Both the position numbers and the translations under genes were made by a program. Shown here piece by piece: positions 60,221 through 64,000 of a stretch of 64,000 nucleotides of DNA (the first letter of the stretch is position 1; each line of letters begins with the position of its first letter). Source of the stretch: SFLA01 sp964485815 (GTDB taxonomy: Bacteria; Bacillota; Clostridia; Oscillospirales; CAG-382); contig CAZAJX010000005.1 of the NCBI GenBank assembly GCA_964485815.1, positions 1-64,000 on the forward strand, written 5' to 3'. A model generated the notes under the pieces. It saw nothing but the letters and a program-made list of their open reading frames with translations, was not told the DNA's origin and did not search any database.

Positions 60221-61741
60221 ATGGAACTTAATCTTTCGGAAAACATACGGGAAATGCGAAAAGCACGGGGAATAACCCAGACGGAGCTTGCCCAAAGCCT
60301 TTCCGTAACACCTCAATCGGTCAGCCGTTGGGAAACGGGACAAGCCTACCCCGACGTAGTACTGTTGCCAAAGATTGCAAAGTATTTTGACGTAACGTTG
60401 GACGAATTGATGCTGGGTCTGGAATCCTCCCTGACCATATACCGCAAGGAGTTTATCGAAGCATCCAAGGCGGTGCACAGCGAAAACACTTTGGAAAACC
60501 GCAAGCGTGTGTGCGATATACTTGAGGTGCTTACCCGTGAAAAGCCGAGAGAGTATATGGTGCTGTATTTCACTAACCTTATGGTGATGAAAAACGAATA
60601 CGATAACGTATCCGAAAGCAGGCTGGACGATTTGAGAGAACAGCTCTGCGAAATGATCAATAACCTGCCCTTGGGGGAAAAGTGCGTTTCGCTTGTAAGC
60701 ATTATCCGCAGCGAAGACGAAGATAAATTGGATATATGGAAAAGCTTTTGCCCTGAAAGATACGCATTCACCACCTGGGACGATTATTTGCTCCAAAGAT
60801 ACGCAATGACGGGGGATAACAAAAAGTGGAACGCTGTTCGGCAGAACGCCACCTACGAGCTGGTTTCCAAGCTGTTAAACCTGCTTTCCGAAGAAAGCCG
60901 CGGCAACAGCGGATCAGCACAAAGCTGTTTTCTGCCTAATCCCAACGAATATTACCGCGCATCACTAAAGGTTATCGATGCATTTTCGGACACGGAAAAC
61001 GATATACTCCTTCCCCTGCGCATACAGCTTGAATTCGGTCTGGCAAGAGCGCTGTTCATGGAAGGACAAACCGAAGAGGGCTTTGAGCATCTGGCGAACA
61101 CGAAAAGATATATACAGTTTTTCTGGAGCGCGAGAAACGGCGAACCTTTAACGGGAAGCGAGCCTTTTATGGACACTGTTTCCTGCGAGGTACACGACGA
61201 GGAAGCCGTTACCTGTATGCTCAACGTATGGAAATACGATTCCTGCCTTGAATTTGATTCGGTAAGGGAGGATAAACGGTTTATCGAATTTTTCGATTAC
61301 GTTAACGGTCTGTTCCCCAGCACCAGAGGGTTTGTAACCGTAAAGGACGGAAAGGACATTCCCTACGATGAATCGGAATTTGCTCGTCTTGTGGATATAG
61401 CCAACGAGGAGCTGAAAAAGAAAAGCGCAACCTATATGACTCAGGCGGTGGTGTTTAAGACCGAAAAGGGAAATATATACCACACCGTTATTTCCGACAC
61501 TCTGGCAGACACGGAATCCGACGCACTGCTTAAAAAAATGAAGCATAACTGCGACACACATATAGAAAGCATAGTTTGCTGTTGGGAAGGCGGATGTGTG
61601 GATATCCCCTCCTATGACTTGCGGCAAAAGCTTATAGCCCTCGACCGCAGAAACAAGGACGCGCTCATACTTTTGCAAGGGCTTGACAGATACATTGTAA
61701 AAGAGCTGGAAATATTGATGCCGCCCAAAAAGAAAAATTAA
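60221..61741 (+). CDS. XRE-family regulator with long C-terminal domain
   Basis: 506 residues. HTH_3 at residues 4-65 (IREMRKARGITQTELAQSL, TPQSVSRWETGQAYPD). About 75-310 is helical, TPR-like. The last 200 residues (from about 310) form a mixed domain with ESIVCCWEGGCVDIPSYDLRQ that I do not recognise. It is divergent from the ceramidase-like/M28 operon and a candidate regulator of it. There is no obvious terminator before the trpB leader promoter. Confidence 0.85.
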   Translation: MELNLSENIREMRKARGITQTELAQSLSVTPQSVSRWETGQAYPDVVLLPKIAKYFDVTLDELMLGLESSLTIYRKEFIEASKAVHSENTLENRKRVCDILEVLTREKPREYMVLYFTNLMVMKNEYDNVSESRLDDLREQLCEMINNLPLGEKCVSLVSIIRSEDEDKLDIWKSFCPERYAFTTWDDYLLQRYAMTGDNKKWNAVRQNATYELVSKLLNLLSEESRGNSGSAQSCFLPNPNEYYRASLKVIDAFSDTENDILLPLRIQLEFGLARALFMEGQTEEGFEHLANTKRYIQFFWSARNGEPLTGSEPFMDTVSCEVHDEEAVTCMLNVWKYDSCLEFDSVREDKRFIEFFDYVNGLFPSTRGFVTVKDGKDIPYDESEFARLVDIANEELKKKSATYMTQAVVFKTEKGNIYHTVISDTLADTESDALLKKMKHNCDTHIESIVCCWEGGCVDIPSYDLRQKLIALDRRNKDALILLQGLDRYIVKELEILMPPKKKN

Positions 61742-61761
61742 TATTTTTGCGTAAAATCCTA

Positions 61762-61790
61762 TTGACAAGTGTATATTCAGGTGCTATAAT
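61762..61790 (+). promoter_or_regulatory. Promoter of the T-box/trpB transcript
   Basis: TTGACA (61762-61767), 17-nt spacer, TATAAT (61785-61790) with a TG extension: near-consensus. Confidence 0.85.
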
Positions 61791-61796
61791 TCATTA

Positions 61797-62095
61797 AAAG
61801 TGAATATTTAAACCGTTGAAGCGGAGATAAAAACAAAACACGCCTTTACAGAGAGCCTGCGCAGCTGAGATGCAGGCAAGAACCGGTTTGTTAAATGGAC
61901 CGCGGAGGGCGCAGTCAAATGTGCATATACAGCACAGAGTATTCTGCGACGTGTGGGCATACGTCAGTTGCCGGGGATATGAAGTATCCCGCAAAGCGCA
62001 CAGAGCTTTCTCTGTGAAACAAGGTGGCACCGCGAATAAAAGCATAGTTATTCGTCCTTGGCAGACAGTATATTTCTGCCAAGGATTTTTATTTT
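61797..62095 (+). ncRNA. T-box leader (tRNA-Trp type) with terminator
   Basis: The T-box sequence AAGGTGGCACCGCG lies at 62021-62034, and the intrinsic terminator CCTTGGCAGA/TCTGCCAAGG with T-run at 62056-62095. Upstream, the AGAGAG and GCTGAGATGC elements near 61855-61875 look like stem I. The probable specifier codon is TGG at 61896-61898, followed by A, which predicts tRNA-Trp and fits trpB downstream. Uncharged tRNA-Trp would prevent termination. Together with the uORF, this accounts for the 443-nt gap 61742-62184. Confidence 0.9.
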
Positions 62096-62111
62096 AAAAG
62101 GAGAAGATAAA

Positions 62112-62153
62112 ATGCTGTTGACAAAACGATGGCGCAGATGCATTTTCATCTGA
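62112..62153 (+). CDS. Short upstream ORF (13 aa) with a Trp codon
   Basis: ATG at 62112 has its own site AAAAGGAGAAGATAAA, as strong as that of trpB. It encodes MLLTKRWRRCIFI and stops 31 nt before trpB. One Trp codon is at position 7. Its 3' end overlaps the small hairpin CAGATG-N6-CATCTG (62135-62152). It may be a leader peptide coupling Trp-tRNA supply to trpB translation or RNA folding. Confidence 0.6.
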   Translation: MLLTKRWRRCIFI

Positions 62154-62184
62154 ATTCAACACATATCAAAAGGAGAAAAACAAA

Positions 62185-63402
62185 ATGAAATTTAACGGAA
62201 TCGATTTCGATACATATTTAAAAAACTACCCCGATGAAAAGGGATACTTCGGAAAATACGGCGGATCTTACATATCTCCCGAACTGCAAAAGGCGATGGA
62301 TGAAACCACCGAAGCTTATTTCACCATTTGTAAATCCAGCAAGTTTATAAGCGAATTGCGCCGCATACGCAAAGAATTTCAGGGCAGACCTACCCCTATC
62401 TCACATCTGGAACGCCTTTCTACCTCCCTTGGCAACGTTCAACTTTACGTTAAAAGAGAGGACCTTAACCACACGGGCGCACACAAATTAAACCATTGCA
62501 TGGGCGAAGCTCTGCTTGCTAAATATATGGGCAAAAAGAAGGTTATTGCGGAAACGGGCGCAGGACAGCACGGTGTTGCTCTTGCCACCGCCGCCGCATA
62601 TTTCGGCTTGGAATGCGATATTTATATGGGAAGCGTGGATATCAAAAAGCAGGCTCCCAACGTAGCGAGAATGAAAATTCTCGGCGCAAACGTAGTAGAA
62701 GTTACCCACGGGCTTGCAACTCTGAAAGAAGCGGTTGACGCGGCTTTTGACGCATACGCAAGAGAATACAAAGATGCCATTTACTGTATCGGCTCTGTTG
62801 TAGGTCCTCACCCCTTCCCTATGATGGTAAGAGATTTCCAGAGTGTTGTAGGTATTGAAGCTAGGGAGCAGTTTATTGAAATGACAGGCGAACTGCCCGA
62901 TGCAGTCGTTGCCTGCGTTGGCGGCGGCTCAAACTCTATGGGTATGTTTTCCGGATTTCTCAATTACCCCGTAGATATTTACGGTGTTGAGCCCTTGGGC
63001 AGAGGCACCGCCTTGGGCGACCACGCCGCAAGTCTGCAATACGGCTCCGAAGGCGTTATGCACGGTTTCAACAGCATTATGCTTAAAGACGAAAACGGCG
63101 ATCCCGCCCCCGTATATTCCGTGGCAAGCGGTCTGGACTACCCCTCTTCCGGTCCCGAGCACGCATTTTTGCACGATCTGGGCAGAGTAAAATACGACGT
63201 GGTTTCCGATGAGGAAACCATAGATGCATTCTTCACCCTTTCCAGACTGGAAGGCATTATCCCCGCTATCGAAAGCTCTCACGCCGTTGCATACGGCATT
63301 AAGCTGGCAAAGACTATGGGTAAGGGTTCTGTGCTCATCTGTCTTTCCGGCAGAGGCGACAAGGATATGGACTTCATAATTGAAAAATACGGCATAAGAT
63401 GA
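62185..63402 (+). CDS. trpB: Tryptophan synthase beta chain (stand-alone)
   Basis: 405 residues. PLP enzyme that joins indole and serine. HTGAHK carries the PLP lysine, ETGAGQHG the catalytic Glu, and GGGSNSMG the PLP phosphate site. It differs from standard TrpB in NHCMGEALLAKYMG, where NNALGQ is usual. No trpA follows; the next gene is a lipoprotein gene. Without TrpA it may use free indole, or trpA may be elsewhere. AAAAGGAG precedes the ATG. Confidence 0.93.
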   Translation: MKFNGIDFDTYLKNYPDEKGYFGKYGGSYISPELQKAMDETTEAYFTICKSSKFISELRRIRKEFQGRPTPISHLERLSTSLGNVQLYVKREDLNHTGAHKLNHCMGEALLAKYMGKKKVIAETGAGQHGVALATAAAYFGLECDIYMGSVDIKKQAPNVARMKILGANVVEVTHGLATLKEAVDAAFDAYAREYKDAIYCIGSVVGPHPFPMMVRDFQSVVGIEAREQFIEMTGELPDAVVACVGGGSNSMGMFSGFLNYPVDIYGVEPLGRGTALGDHAASLQYGSEGVMHGFNSIMLKDENGDPAPVYSVASGLDYPSSGPEHAFLHDLGRVKYDVVSDEETIDAFFTLSRLEGIIPAIESSHAVAYGIKLAKTMGKGSVLICLSGRGDKDMDFIIEKYGIR

Positions 63403-63446
63403 TTTTGATACTTCAATAAAAGCCGTTAGGAATCACGGAGGTATTT

Positions 63447-64000
63447 ATGAAAAGAATTTTATCTATTGTTCTTGTGCTTATATGCGTTTTGCTTTCTTCC
63501 TGCGATCACGAAAACACTTCTGTCGGCGAAGAAGTGAATTACAGCGAGGTGTTGGGAACGGCGCAAAAGTTTATTGATGACGGCAACTACGAGGATGCGT
63601 ATAAGACTTTATACAGCATTTGCGATTATCCCAAAGCAAAAGAAATGCTTGCCGATTTCAAGGTGCTCCCACTCAATACCGCGGGTAACGGATCTGCAAA
63701 AGCGAAGCCGAGCTTCTATATTTGTGAATATACCTATGATGAAAACGGTGTGCTTTTGAGTAAAGAGGAAAAGCTTTCCAATGACGTTACCAAAACCTAC
63801 ACTTATACCTACGACGAAATGGGAAGATTGCTGAAAGAGGCTGTTAAAAAGGTATCTCCCTACAACAGCTCCTACGATTCGGCAAGCAAGACAAAGACCG
63901 AAAACGGCAGTATAGAATATACGTATAACGAACAGGGCGACGTTATAAATAAATATGTTATTGAAGCTATCGGATTGCCATATAACGATGAGTATATATA
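63447..64000 (+). CDS. Lipoprotein with YD-like repeats (truncated by window end)
   Basis: ATG at 63447 with GGAGG upstream; the frame stays open to the window end, so the C-terminus is missing. Signal peptide with lipobox LSSC (about Cys19). A helical TPR-like hairpin (AQKFIDDGNYEDAYKTLYSI) is followed by Tyr-rich repeats of YD/RHS type: CEYTYDENGVLLSKEE, YTYTYDEMGRLLKEA, EYTYNEQGDVINKY. These bind carbohydrate or polymer in other proteins. It is 44 nt after trpB and could be read through from it. Confidence 0.8.
   Translation, partial: MKRILSIVLVLICVLLSSCDHENTSVGEEVNYSEVLGTAQKFIDDGNYEDAYKTLYSICDYPKAKEMLADFKVLPLNTAGNGSAKAKPSFYICEYTYDENGVLLSKEEKLSNDVTKTYTYTYDEMGRLLKEAVKKVSPYNSSYDSASKTKTENGSIEYTYNEQGDVINKYVIEAIGLPYNDEYI

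Noticed and set aside
61797..62095. Small proteins in the trpB leader, such as the 83-residue frame at 61794-62045
   Set aside because: The region folds as a T-box with specifier, T-box sequence and terminator; the long frames there have no ribosome sites.

Overview
The window looks like chromosomal DNA of an anaerobic Firmicute of the class Clostridia, probably an uncultured gut Oscillospirales-type organism. The evidence is indirect: strong AGGAGG-type ribosome sites, TTGACA/TATAAT promoters, a T-box leader, Ser/Glu/Pro-rich lipoprotein linkers, a PPi-dependent phosphofructokinase, DUF1836/DUF3737/DUF4855 proteins and many XRE regulators. I found no rRNA, tRNA, CRISPR array, insertion sequence or prophage. 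Base composition looks even throughout.

Layout. 1-1.3 kb: a broken flavin-reductase remnant and an unknown protein. 1.3-8.2 kb (minus): a compact type IV pilus operon (pilin, two or three minor prepilins, PilM-like, PilD, PilC, PilB). 8.3-17 kb: pfp, two XRE/TPR regulators, a DHHW lipoprotein, a nitroreductase, a discoidin-domain lipoprotein and small membrane proteins. 17.3-27.5 kb (plus): an RDD protein, a CUT1-type ABC importer (ATPase, two permeases, binding lipoprotein), a staphylococcal-nuclease/OB-fold lipoprotein, a multi-OB-fold lipoprotein and a barnase-like lipoprotein. 27.6-36.4 kb (minus, convergent): tdk-deoC-deoD-deoB-cdd-pdp-dgt-nrnA-nrnA-surE. 36.5-45.6 kb: an NfeD/flotillin cluster with five membrane or lipoprotein genes, DUF1836, LOG, DUF3737 and another XRE membrane regulator. 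45.9-54.5 kb: an aldolase, a CPBP protease, a second DHHW lipoprotein, a VOC protein, thioredoxin, a CotH lipoprotein and a 1029-residue discoidin/DUF4855 lipoprotein. 54.7-64 kb: a DUF11 protein, a sigma factor with a large extra domain, an M28 peptidase with a ceramidase-like hydrolase, an XRE regulator, a T-box-controlled lone trpB and a truncated lipoprotein gene.

The most interesting feature is 18.1-36.4 kb. Two convergent operons together read as a complete nucleic-acid utilisation pathway. Surface nucleases and OB-fold binders would degrade DNA and RNA outside the cell, and an ABC importer of sugar type would take up products. Two NrnA-type oligonucleotide hydrolases, SurE, a dNTPase, nucleoside phosphorylases, cytidine deaminase, DeoB and DeoC would then turn them into bases and central-carbon intermediates, with Tdk for salvage. 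The deo operon has no transporter of its own, and the facing operon would supply one. The family calls come from sequence; the single-pathway reading is inference.

Other points of interest are a family of gene-end hairpins with a constant ACCCCGA tail, one copy of which contains a second palindrome; a T-box followed by a Trp-codon upstream ORF before trpB; and a pair of DHHW lipoproteins, one with altered signature residues.
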